DNA of 37,071 nucleotides, from NCBI GenBank assembly GCA_030698395.1, contig JAUYKW010000022.1, forward strand, positions 1-37,071, given 5' to 3'. The translations under genes were made by a program, and so were the position numbers. The stretch is from a bacterium. GTDB taxonomy: Bacteria; Patescibacteriota; Patescibacteriia; UBA9570. The notes under the pieces were generated by a model. That model was given only the letters and a program-made list of their open reading frames with translations. It searched no databases and was not told the origin of the DNA. Below, in pieces: positions 7,599 to 14,503 of the stretch (within the stretch, counting starts at the first letter, position 1; each line of letters begins with the position of its first letter).

Positions 7599-8563
7599 AA
7601 ATCAAAAAATTCATCATGTTCAATATTCCAAAACAAATCTTTAAATTCCTTTACAGAAGCAGCTTTGTCAACACAAATCATCGTTTTTGCAACAACGGCC
7701 GGGAAGGTCGCATTACAAACATGAATTATATTTTCACCTACATTAACAACCTCACCGCTACTTAGTATTACAACAGGAATATTGGTTGGTAATTTGAGAA
7801 TCTTTGATATTGCGTATTCATTACATCCTAAAATAACAACCGCTTTCTTATTATCAATAATAGAATTAGGCATTTTTAAACTTGGATTTAAGTCAAAAAT
7901 ATCTATATCTGTCGAAAATGAAAAATCAACTGTTGGCTGTGAAACAAATCGCTTACTAGCTCCTGCTAATAACTTTATGCCTAATTGAATTTTAGCCACA
8001 TCGCTTTCCCCGAAAGATGCAAAAATATCAGCATCATTATAAACTGGCCTTATTGCTCTCACAGCACGCACGATTTTTGAACCATATGCAAGCAACACTC
8101 CACTGCAATCAGATAATGCTAATTGTATGGCAGACACTAAATTTGTCCGCAAACTCAATTCCCGATACCTCATCTGTTCCTCAGAGCTCAATGACAAACT
8201 GCTTTTTTGCAGATAATTTATCCATGATATACCGGTAAAAATAACTGGTTTTCCAATGCTATGTATACAAAACCTCATTAAACTTGCAACGTATTCTACA
8301 TTATCGCTACTGTGGATAATTACAAAACCGTCATAATCATCATAATCTCTCAATATCTCTTGGCCAATTTTTGAAACCATACCCCAATCAACGTCCACTC
8401 CATTGACATTATCAATGTAAACAATATCAACATCAGAAAGCAAACTAATTTCAATAAATGAAGAAAATAGTTTATCTAGTTTCTTATCACTATCCACACC
8501 TAATTGCGATAGACCGCCTGTATATATTATCTTAACTTTTTTTCTTTCCCCTTCACTTATCAT
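7595..8563 (-). CDS. Asparaginase-fold protein with degenerate active site
   Basis: About 322 residues with the L-asparaginase/GatD fold pattern: IIYTGGL at the N-terminus, DYDGFVIIHSSDNVEYVA and IGKPVIFTG in the middle, and RAVRAIRPVYNDADIFASF further on, then a C-terminal domain with VVILGC. Judged against the type I/II asparaginase motifs, the first catalytic Thr of TGGT is Leu, the Thr of the GTDT motif is Ser (HSSDN), and the catalytic Lys is Arg. Normal asparaginase activity is therefore unlikely. The ORF track starts at a TTG (8581), but a TTGATC-17-TATAGT promoter overlaps that codon, so I choose the ATG at 8563, six bases after the -10 box, which would make the mRNA leaderless. It overlaps the next gene by 4 bp. 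A ligand-binding or regulatory role with the ribbon-helix-helix partner is inferred. Confidence 0.7.
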   Translation of the reverse strand: MISEGERKKVKIIYTGGLSQLGVDSDKKLDKLFSSFIEISLLSDVDIVYIDNVNGVDVDWGMVSKIGQEILRDYDDYDGFVIIHSSDNVEYVASLMRFCIHSIGKPVIFTGISWINYLQKSSLSLSSEEQMRYRELSLRTNLVSAIQLALSDCSGVLLAYGSKIVRAVRAIRPVYNDADIFASFGESDVAKIQLGIKLLAGASKRFVSQPTVDFSFSTDIDIFDLNPSLKMPNSIIDNKKAVVILGCNEYAISKILKLPTNIPVVILSSGEVVNVGENIIHVCNATFPAVVAKTMICVDKAASVKEFKDLFWNIEHDEFFDL

Positions 8564-8569
8564 AAACGA

Positions 8570-8598
8570 ACTATACTGCAACCATATCAGTTGATCAA
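8570..8598 (-). promoter_or_regulatory. Promoter of asparaginase-like/RHH pair
   Basis: Minus-strand TTGATC (8593-8598), 17-bp spacer, TATAGT (8570-8575). The expected transcription start falls on or next to the A of the ATG at 8563, giving a leaderless transcript. Confidence 0.5.
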
Positions 8599-8627
8599 GG
8601 AATTTATATGATAATATTAGTGTGGAG

Positions 8628-9338
8628 CTACTTAAGAACAGTCAACTCCGCCTGATCTCCTAACCATCTCGGCTCACTGCTAGTTATTTCAACCATGTCC
8701 TCTATTCTAATCCCTCCCCAGCCTTTTTCATAGATGCCAGGCTCATTAGTAACAACTTCTCCTACCTGCAGGACACGTTCTCCTCTTTTGCTAGGAGTCA
8801 AAGATGGTGGTTGATGAATTGCCCTGCCAACACCATGTCCGAGGCCATGAATAAATAACTTATGATAATTTTTCTTTTTTAAATAATTCCGCGCAATGCT
8901 ATCAATCTTTTTACCAGACACCCCAGCCTTCATATATTTAAATGATCTCTTCTGTGCTGTAAGTACTGCATTGTAACGATTTAAGAATTTTGTGGTTGGC
9001 TTACCAAAAAAAAATGTTCTAGTGATGTCACCTCTCATGTCATTATATACCGCACCAGCATCAATTTTTATCATCTGACCATCTTTCAAACGACGTGATG
9101 TTGGAACATGATGAGGTTCTGCAGCACTTGGGCCAAACGCTGCAATAACTGGAAAAGCACGTTTCTCTGATCCATATTTCTGTAATAACCTACCCATTCT
9201 CCACGCAAGCTGCCTTTCATTAATACCCAGAACAATATATTTACTAATATCACGAAAAGCCGCGTGCGTTATTTTAGCTGCTTTACGAATAGCTGGTAAA
9301 TTATAACGCTTTGGATCAGCTTTTAAGCCAGGCTCCAT
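8628..9338 (-). CDS. M24-family metallopeptidase (Xaa-Pro aminopeptidase/methionine aminopeptidase fold)
   Basis: A 236-residue pita-bread-fold peptidase. All five metal ligands are visible: Asp93 (KIDAGAV), Asp104 (MRGDITRTFF), His168 (HGLGHGVG), Glu199 (TNEPGIY) and Glu213 (RIEDMVEI). The substrate-side His of EPHHVPTSR is near residue 76. It lacks the extra N-terminal domain of full-length PepP/PepQ, so it is either a short Xaa-Pro dipeptidase or a methionine aminopeptidase; GIHQPPS-like sequence (AIHQPPSL) after the His ligand favours the Xaa-Pro group. The start lies 23 bp inside the end of murF, so it is the last gene of the cell-wall cluster transcript. It ends in TAG, 64 bp before the asparaginase-like start. 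It probably acts in the cytosol in peptide turnover. Confidence 0.85.
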   Translation of the reverse strand: MEPGLKADPKRYNLPAIRKAAKITHAAFRDISKYIVLGINERQLAWRMGRLLQKYGSEKRAFPVIAAFGPSAAEPHHVPTSRRLKDGQMIKIDAGAVYNDMRGDITRTFFFGKPTTKFLNRYNAVLTAQKRSFKYMKAGVSGKKIDSIARNYLKKKNYHKLFIHGLGHGVGRAIHQPPSLTPSKRGERVLQVGEVVTNEPGIYEKGWGGIRIEDMVEITSSEPRWLGDQAELTVLK

Positions 9339-10614
9339 ATTGACGTACTAACATTTTTTTTGCCTCTTCAGGATTTTTCATTATCGCTTTTACAACTTTT
9401 TCCATTCTCGCACTCTGCGAACCCTTTACCAAAATCAAATCACAATCAATTAACCTACCTTTTAAGTCTACTCCGGCTACATCTGATGTATTAAATGTTT
9501 TTACATAACGTTGCTCCATACCATTTACAACAGCAGCTTCAGCTATCCATTTTGCCTTATCGCCTACTGTGTATAAGTAATCAATTTCCATTTCTGCAAT
9601 CTTTTTGCCAATTAATGTATGAGCTCTCTTCTCTTGTTTACCTAATTCCTCCATATTCCCCAAACAAACAACTCTGTATCCACTACTTTTAACCTTCGTT
9701 AAAACTTCTAGAGCTTCACGAACTGCAGCTGGTGATGAATTATAGGTATCATCAATAATTAAAGTTTCCTCCAATCCAACGATTAGATTCATTCTACCTT
9801 TTGCAGGATTATATAACTTCATAGCTTCACTAACTTGCACTAAATTCATCCCATAAATTTGCCCCACTGCTGCTGCAATCAAAGTTGCATATACCGGTGG
9901 ATTACCAACAACACGCGGAATAAAAAATGGCACTATACTTCCATTGCTATTAATTTTGAATCTTAAACCTGCAATATGTGATGTTTTTTTAAGTTCTCGT
10001 GGGTCAGTTGAATATTCTATCTCAACTGCCTGTAAATCTGCTAATTGATTAATACCAATTGATATGGTCTTACTTTTTACTTTTTTTTGAACATCTCTTG
10101 TGCGTGATTCATCTAAATTTAAAATAGCCCAATCATCTTGAGTTTGATGTGTATACATCATCATCTTTTCCTTGGCTAAATCATCAACATCCTTAAAAAA
10201 TTCTAAATGTACAGGCTGATCACCAATAGCAGTTACGATTCCAATATGTACTGGAGATAATTCACATAAATACTTAATGTCTCCAGGTTTATCCGCTCCC
10301 ATCTCCAAGACGAGCATGTCCGGATATGGTAGCGGTAATAAACCATAGACAAAACCTTTAAAAAGGATCCACAACCATTTGAATGGGTTCTTACCACCGC
10401 TTGAATTTCCAATAATTGTTAAAGGAACACCAATCTCATTATTATAATTTCCTTGTGTTTTTCTAATTGAATATTTCGCAGACAAAACTGTTGATACCGC
10501 TTCTTTAGCTGAAGTTTTACCTACACTACCAGTAATACCAATAACATCAGGCTTATGTCGCTTTAATATCTGTTGCGAAATATTATATAGAATTTTTTCT
10601 AAAAGCTCTTTCAT
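9316..10614 (-). CDS. murF: MurF-like ligase lacking the N-terminal domain
   Basis: A 432-residue Mur ligase. MurF adds D-Ala-D-Ala to UDP-MurNAc-tripeptide with ATP in the cytoplasm. The ATP loop GITGSVGKTS is at residues 26-35, followed by KTQGNYNNEIGVPLTI (typical of MurF), LVLEMGADKPGDI near 123, AILNLDESRT near 162, and IDDTYNSSPAAVREAL near 287, then the C-terminal domain. In a typical MurF (about 450 aa) the ATP loop lies near residue 105-110, so about 75-80 residues of the UDP-substrate-binding N-terminal domain are missing while the rest is full length. It overlaps ftsI by 4 bp (ATGA) and the M24 gene by 23 bp. The missing domain may change substrate choice, perhaps toward MurT or cyanophycin-synthetase-like relatives, but NNEIGVP supports MurF. 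Confidence 0.85.
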   Translation of the reverse strand: MKELLEKILYNISQQILKRHKPDVIGITGSVGKTSAKEAVSTVLSAKYSIRKTQGNYNNEIGVPLTIIGNSSGGKNPFKWLWILFKGFVYGLLPLPYPDMLVLEMGADKPGDIKYLCELSPVHIGIVTAIGDQPVHLEFFKDVDDLAKEKMMMYTHQTQDDWAILNLDESRTRDVQKKVKSKTISIGINQLADLQAVEIEYSTDPRELKKTSHIAGLRFKINSNGSIVPFFIPRVVGNPPVYATLIAAAVGQIYGMNLVQVSEAMKLYNPAKGRMNLIVGLEETLIIDDTYNSSPAAVREALEVLTKVKSSGYRVVCLGNMEELGKQEKRAHTLIGKKIAEMEIDYLYTVGDKAKWIAEAAVVNGMEQRYVKTFNTSDVAGVDLKGRLIDCDLILVKGSQSARMEKVVKAIMKNPEEAKKMLVRQYGAWLKS

Positions 10615-12371
10615 AAAGTTATTTCCCTATCAGGTGGAATTTGATAATACTGTACTAAATATTGTGCAATTTCACCCCATAATGGTGCGGCAGAATCTGC
10701 AGACCATTGTACATTGGTTGGTTCTTCGAATTTTATCAGCATCACAAACTGCGGATCGGATGTTGGCCCATAACCTACGAATGTATCATTATGACGAGTT
10801 GCTGAATAAGTACCATCATCTGCTACTACTTGAGCAGTACCTGTTTTACCAGCCATAAAATAGCCGGGAACTTCCGCCTTAGTTGCATGTCCCGAATCAA
10901 TTACATTTACCAACATAGCTGAAACAATCCTAGCAGTATTTGGCGTAACCACTTCTCTAATTGCTTGTGGTTCAGTTACATCCACCTCATCGAATGGCTT
11001 CAATACTCTATCTACAATATATGGTTTCATCAAAGTTCCATTATTTGCCAAAGCACCATAGCCTACCAATAACTGAAGTGGGGTTACTGTGATTCCCTGC
11101 CCAAATGATGCTGTTGCTGAATAGATGTCTTTTAACTTTGCCAACTCTGATATATTACCATTATGTTCTGCTGCAAGTTCAATATCTGTATACTCGCCAA
11201 ATCCAAAATTTACTACATACTGATAAAAGGCTTCTTTTCCTAATAAAGTAGCTACATGAATTGTTCCTGTATTTAGGGATTTTTCTAATACTGCTGTCAT
11301 GGTTTGAGTACCATGGGCTTTACTGTCAGAATTCTTAATCGTATATTTATCAATTTTCACCTCCCCTTTATCAACATAAGTACTATTTGCTTGAATTACG
11401 CCCATATCCAAGCCGGCTGCAATAGTAAAAGCTTTAAAAACAGATCCTGGCTCATATTCACGGCTAATAGCATCATTATTAAACACCTCAATGGCATCAA
11501 CCTCATTATAATGATTTGGATCGTAGCTTGGATAGTTACACATGGCAATAATTGCACCAGTTTGTGGATTCATAATTGCAACTGTACCACCTTTCGCTCC
11601 ATATTTATCTACTGCGGTTTTTAATTTATCACAAGCATAAAACTGAATATTTTTATCAATCGTTAATACCAGATCCGTGCCATCTTTAGCATTATCAACC
11701 AAACTATCACTTATGGTTAAAAATCTACCAAATGCATCCTTCTCAGCATTAATAAAACCAGGATCACCACTTAATTCCTCATTAAAAAAACCTTCCACAC
11801 CATACTGTCCCACACGATCATCATCAGAATAACCAAAATAGCCAGTAATATGAGCCGTAGACTCACCTTCTGGATAGTACCGCCACTGTTCATGCACAAA
11901 CTTAATTCCAGGTAATTGTAACTCTTCAATTGCCTCTACCACTTCCTCCGGTACGCGCCTTTTTAAAATCTCATCTGTATCATCTGGCTTATCCAATTTT
12001 AGTAATAAATCTTCTACAGTGATATTAAGCAACGGAGATAAAGCCTCTGCAGTTGCTTGCGGATCTGTAATATGAATTGGTTCTGCATGGACTTCTGCTA
12101 AATCATTATTTGTAGCAATAGTTGATTGACCAGAATCGCTGTATTTATCCTGTACTAGTATCTCTCCCCTCTCTGGAACGAGTTTTTTATATAATCTATG
12201 TGTATCTAAAGCTAATGCTTCATAATAATTATTATGTAACACCTGAATAACAAACAATCGTCCCACCATAATAACTCCTAGGAAAATAAAAAAAATACGC
12301 AATGCGTCTAATCTAGAATATTTTGGAGATGTTTTTACTCTCCTCCCGTTTCGATATGATTTACGAGACAT
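10611..12371 (-). CDS. ftsI: Penicillin-binding protein 2 / FtsI-type peptidoglycan transpeptidase
   Basis: A 586-residue class B penicillin-binding protein that crosslinks septal peptidoglycan outside the membrane. A single membrane anchor (IFFIFLGVIMVGRLFVIQVL, residues 26-45) is followed by the conserved ERGEI turn near 67, a dimerisation/pedestal domain, and the transpeptidase domain with SVFK (catalytic Ser310, Lys313), SLN (365-367) and KTG (509-511). Length is normal for FtsI. A Lys/Arg-rich cytoplasmic tail precedes the anchor. The gene sits 1 bp after the FtsL-like gene and overlaps murF by 4 bp, so it is translationally coupled within the dcw operon. The dcw position favours FtsI over SpoVD or PBP2 (MrdA). 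Confidence 0.93.
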   Translation of the reverse strand: MSRKSYRNGRRVKTSPKYSRLDALRIFFIFLGVIMVGRLFVIQVLHNNYYEALALDTHRLYKKLVPERGEILVQDKYSDSGQSTIATNNDLAEVHAEPIHITDPQATAEALSPLLNITVEDLLLKLDKPDDTDEILKRRVPEEVVEAIEELQLPGIKFVHEQWRYYPEGESTAHITGYFGYSDDDRVGQYGVEGFFNEELSGDPGFINAEKDAFGRFLTISDSLVDNAKDGTDLVLTIDKNIQFYACDKLKTAVDKYGAKGGTVAIMNPQTGAIIAMCNYPSYDPNHYNEVDAIEVFNNDAISREYEPGSVFKAFTIAAGLDMGVIQANSTYVDKGEVKIDKYTIKNSDSKAHGTQTMTAVLEKSLNTGTIHVATLLGKEAFYQYVVNFGFGEYTDIELAAEHNGNISELAKLKDIYSATASFGQGITVTPLQLLVGYGALANNGTLMKPYIVDRVLKPFDEVDVTEPQAIREVVTPNTARIVSAMLVNVIDSGHATKAEVPGYFMAGKTGTAQVVADDGTYSATRHNDTFVGYGPTSDPQFVMLIKFEEPTNVQWSADSAAPLWGEIAQYLVQYYQIPPDREITL

Positions 12372-12372
12372 A

Positions 12373-12744
12373 TTATCTAGAAAATGCTACAGCAGAATCA
12401 GTGTCAATGTAATCAATCTCAGTAGCGGTTACGAGATCGTATTGCTCACTCATTTCACTAATATGATGTAATGATAATACTTCTGAAATTGCCACTTCTG
12501 TATCACGGTTCTGTTGCTGAGTCTCCTCAATTCTTTGACTTAATTCATGAACTGTAAATGTATCAGCAGCAGTTGAATTCATAATACCCAAATAACTCAA
12601 TCCTAATACGCATAAAGTCAAAATCATTACTGTATTAACTAATACAGTATTTTTTAATAAATTTTGTAATGTCTTAACTTTAGGAACTGAAGCTTGCTTC
12701 TTTATTCTTAATCTATCGTTGCTAAGACGCGCGTACTTGGTCAT
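12373..12744 (-). CDS. ftsL: FtsL-like septum protein
   Basis: A 123-residue bitopic protein with the FtsL layout: a basic cytoplasmic N-terminus (RLRIKKQASVPKVK), one membrane helix at about residues 33-57 (VNTVMILTLCVLGLSYLGIM), then a coiled-coil-like stretch (VHELSQRIEETQQQNRDTEV). FtsL sequences are poorly conserved, so the call rests on length, topology and its place between rsmH and ftsI, where ftsL lies in most dcw clusters. It would form a complex with FtsB/DivIC and FtsQ/DivIB at the septum. Confidence 0.75.
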   Translation of the reverse strand: MTKYARLSNDRLRIKKQASVPKVKTLQNLLKNTVLVNTVMILTLCVLGLSYLGIMNSTAADTFTVHELSQRIEETQQQNRDTEVAISEVLSLHHISEMSEQYDLVTATEIDYIDTDSAVAFSR

Positions 12745-12754
12745 TTTGAGCTAA

Positions 12755-13699
12755 TTATATTTTTTCAATTATTCTTAATTTGGAACTTCTTGATTGTGGA
12801 TTTTGTTCAATTTCTTCCGCTGTTGGAATGATTGGTTTTTTGCTAATTCTTTTTACACTTGCTTTGTGTTCACATCGACATTCTGGTAATTCCGATGGAC
12901 ATATACAATCAATTGATGCTTTTTTAAATACTTGCTTCACAATTCTATCCTCTAAAGAATGAAAAGTGATAACTGCCAATCTACCGCCTATGGCCAAAAT
13001 ATCTATCATCTCCTCAAGTGCTGGCTTTAATAAATCTAGTTCTTCATTTACTGCAATTCTGAATGCTTGAAATGTGCGCGTTGCCAAGTGTGATCGTGGT
13101 TTAGACCTTCCGCTGTACCCACGATATGCGCATTCCAGCAAATCACCTACTGTTGTTAATGGTATTTGCTCACGCTGTTCTACAATAGCCTTTGCTATTC
13201 TCCGGGCATTCGGTTCTTCACCGTAATTCCGCAAAATGGTTATCAGCTGTTCAAGTGGTAGTGAATTAACAAGGTACTGTGCTGTTTTCTCCTGACGCAC
13301 ATCCATGCGCATGTCTAGCGGAGCATCGACTTCTTTAAATGAGAAGCCGCGTCCTTCATCTCTGATTTGACTGTTAGATATCCCAAGGTCCAGTAGAATC
13401 GCATGAATATTTCCCAATGATGATAGTCGTTTCGCATGTTGTGTTATGTGTAGAAAATTATCATGAATCAAATGCAATTGTTCAGTGGAGAAGTCCTTAC
13501 CTAACGTGGCTTGGACATGATCAATTGCATTTTGATCACGATCGAACCCAATTAATGTACCACCAGGCGAAATCCTCCTAAGAATCTCTCTGGCATGACC
13601 ACCCCCACCAATAGTGCCATCAACTACAACTTGTTTTGGTTGTAGCTGCAAAGCATCAACTACTTCTGTTAGCATTACTGGTATGTGATAACTGTTCAT
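12755..13699 (-). CDS. rsmH: 16S rRNA (cytosine1402-N4)-methyltransferase
   Basis: A 314-residue RsmH (MraW), which uses S-adenosylmethionine to methylate N4 of C1402 in the 16S rRNA decoding centre. Family features are complete: the N-terminal HIPVMLTEVVDAL, the SAM loop VVDGTIGGGGHAREIL near 24, LLDLGISNSQI near 105, FSFKEVDAPLDMRMD near 119, and FHSLEDRIVKQVFK near 246. Length matches the family (about 310-315). The gene follows mraZ after a 62-bp gap that holds a strong hairpin and lies 10 bp before ftsL. The start is ATG at 13699. Confidence 0.96.
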   Translation of the reverse strand: MNSYHIPVMLTEVVDALQLQPKQVVVDGTIGGGGHAREILRRISPGGTLIGFDRDQNAIDHVQATLGKDFSTEQLHLIHDNFLHITQHAKRLSSLGNIHAILLDLGISNSQIRDEGRGFSFKEVDAPLDMRMDVRQEKTAQYLVNSLPLEQLITILRNYGEEPNARRIAKAIVEQREQIPLTTVGDLLECAYRGYSGRSKPRSHLATRTFQAFRIAVNEELDLLKPALEEMIDILAIGGRLAVITFHSLEDRIVKQVFKKASIDCICPSELPECRCEHKASVKRISKKPIIPTAEEIEQNPQSRSSKLRIIEKI

Positions 13700-13710
13700 T
13701 GATTCAAGGT

Positions 13711-13751
13711 CCGCATCGTTGGGCTCATACCACCTGAACCCAGCGATGTGG
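13711..13751 (-). ncRNA. Structured hairpin in rsmH leader (mraW-motif-like candidate)
   Basis: Between mraZ and rsmH the minus-strand RNA can fold into a long stem: CC, an A-C mismatch, CAUCG, an A-C mismatch, then UGGGUUCA pairing with UGAGCCCA, with a 7-base loop GGUGGUA. That is about 15 pairs plus two mismatches. It is much more GC-rich than its surroundings and ends about 11 bases before the rsmH ATG. A structured 'mraW' RNA motif is known upstream of mraW in Actinobacteria. Whether this is related cannot be settled by eye. Confidence 0.55.
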
Positions 13752-13761
13752 CGCTTTAATC

Positions 13762-14193
13762 TTAAACACCTAGTTCACCTAATGTCTCTGCTATCTCATT
13801 GCTATCTTTTTCTGTATTTGTTTTATATTTATTCCAAGCAGCTTCATCCCAGATTTCTAAACGATTATACAAACCAGCTACAACTACTTTCTTTTTCATG
13901 CTGGCATATTTACGTAAATACTCGGGCAACACTACTCTACCCTGCTTATCTAGTTCTACATCCATCGCTCCAGCTAACATTAATCTGGCAAATGCTCTTG
14001 GTTTTGCCTGAGAAATTGGTAACTCTGCTAATTTCTTTGCCAATTTTTCCCATTCCTCAAAAGTGTATAAAAACAAACAATTATCTAATCCCCTAGTAAC
14101 TACAGCTCCTCTATTCAAATCATCACGAAACTTCGTTGGTACCGCCAATCTTCCTTTTTCATCAATTGAGTGCGAATATTCGCCAATAAACAT
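13762..14193 (-). CDS. mraZ: Transcriptional regulator MraZ
   Basis: A 143-residue MraZ with two SpoVT-AbrB-type half domains: SIDEKGRLAVPTKFRDDL near residue 10 and ELDKQGRVVLPEYLRKYA near 82. MraZ forms a ring and binds repeats upstream of its own operon to control dcw transcription; it also occurs bound to the nucleoid. Length is typical (about 140-150). It is the first gene of the cell-division cluster, and three binding-site-like repeats lie 65-92 bp upstream of its ATG, right after the -10 box, which fits autorepression. The weak upstream AAAGAGATAAC may serve as ribosome binding site. Confidence 0.95.
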   Translation of the reverse strand: MFIGEYSHSIDEKGRLAVPTKFRDDLNRGAVVTRGLDNCLFLYTFEEWEKLAKKLAELPISQAKPRAFARLMLAGAMDVELDKQGRVVLPEYLRKYASMKKKVVVAGLYNRLEIWDEAAWNKYKTNTEKDSNEIAETLGELGV

Positions 14194-14257
14194 TGTTATC
14201 TCTTTAATTATGTCTATTTATTAAAAGATAGTTATCCACCAAAACGTGAGTTTATCC

Positions 14258-14285
14258 CCACATTTATCCACCTTCAAACCACTTT
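14258..14285 (-). promoter_or_regulatory. Three MraZ-box direct repeats
   Basis: On the minus strand AAAGTGG (14279-14285), AAGGTGG (14268-14274) and AATGTGG (14258-14264) follow one another at 11 and 10 bp, about one helical turn each. This matches the known pattern of AAAGTG-type MraZ boxes. A weaker fourth copy (TTGGTGG, 14236-14242) lies 22 bp further on. The embedded TTATCCAC words also resemble DnaA boxes, which I consider coincidental. Confidence 0.7.
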
Positions 14286-14290
14286 TATCC

Positions 14291-14319
14291 ATTATACACC
14301 ACATACATTTACTAGTAAA
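14291..14319 (-). promoter_or_regulatory. mraZ operon promoter
   Basis: Minus-strand TTTACT (14314-14319), 17-bp spacer, perfect TATAAT (14291-14296). The MraZ boxes begin about 5 bp downstream of the -10, so bound MraZ would cover the transcription start. The gap 14194-14503 contains this control region, the terminator of the kinase operon, and otherwise nothing recognisable. Confidence 0.65.
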
Positions 14320-14456
14320 CCCTAACCATCACATTTGTCGATTACGCCACTTACATCCCCTTTTTGTCTAGCAAGGTGTCTAAACCCATTGTCCTCATCC
14401 CCCTAACCCCCTTCTCCTTTAAAGATAAGTATCAAGGGAGTGATATTATAAAGACG

Positions 14457-14480
14457 TAAAAAAACCGCGTCATGCGCGGT
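14457..14480 (-). terminator. Intrinsic terminator of the SDR-TsaB-like-kinase operon
   Basis: On the minus strand a GC-rich stem ACCGCG/CGCGGT with a 5-base loop (14464-14480) is followed by seven T (14457-14463). It lies 24 bp past the kinase stop codon. Confidence 0.85.
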
Positions 14481-14503
14481 AATAAGTTATAAATTATTGC
14501 GAT

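Noticed and set aside
8564-8581. TTG start for the asparaginase-like gene
   Set aside because: A promoter -10 box lies between it and the ATG at 8563, so the TTG would not be on the message.
14232-14293. Cluster of near-DnaA boxes (TTATCCAC) suggesting an origin
   Set aside because: They coincide with MraZ boxes at helical spacing next to mraZ; no dnaA, dnaN or AT-rich unwinding element is present.
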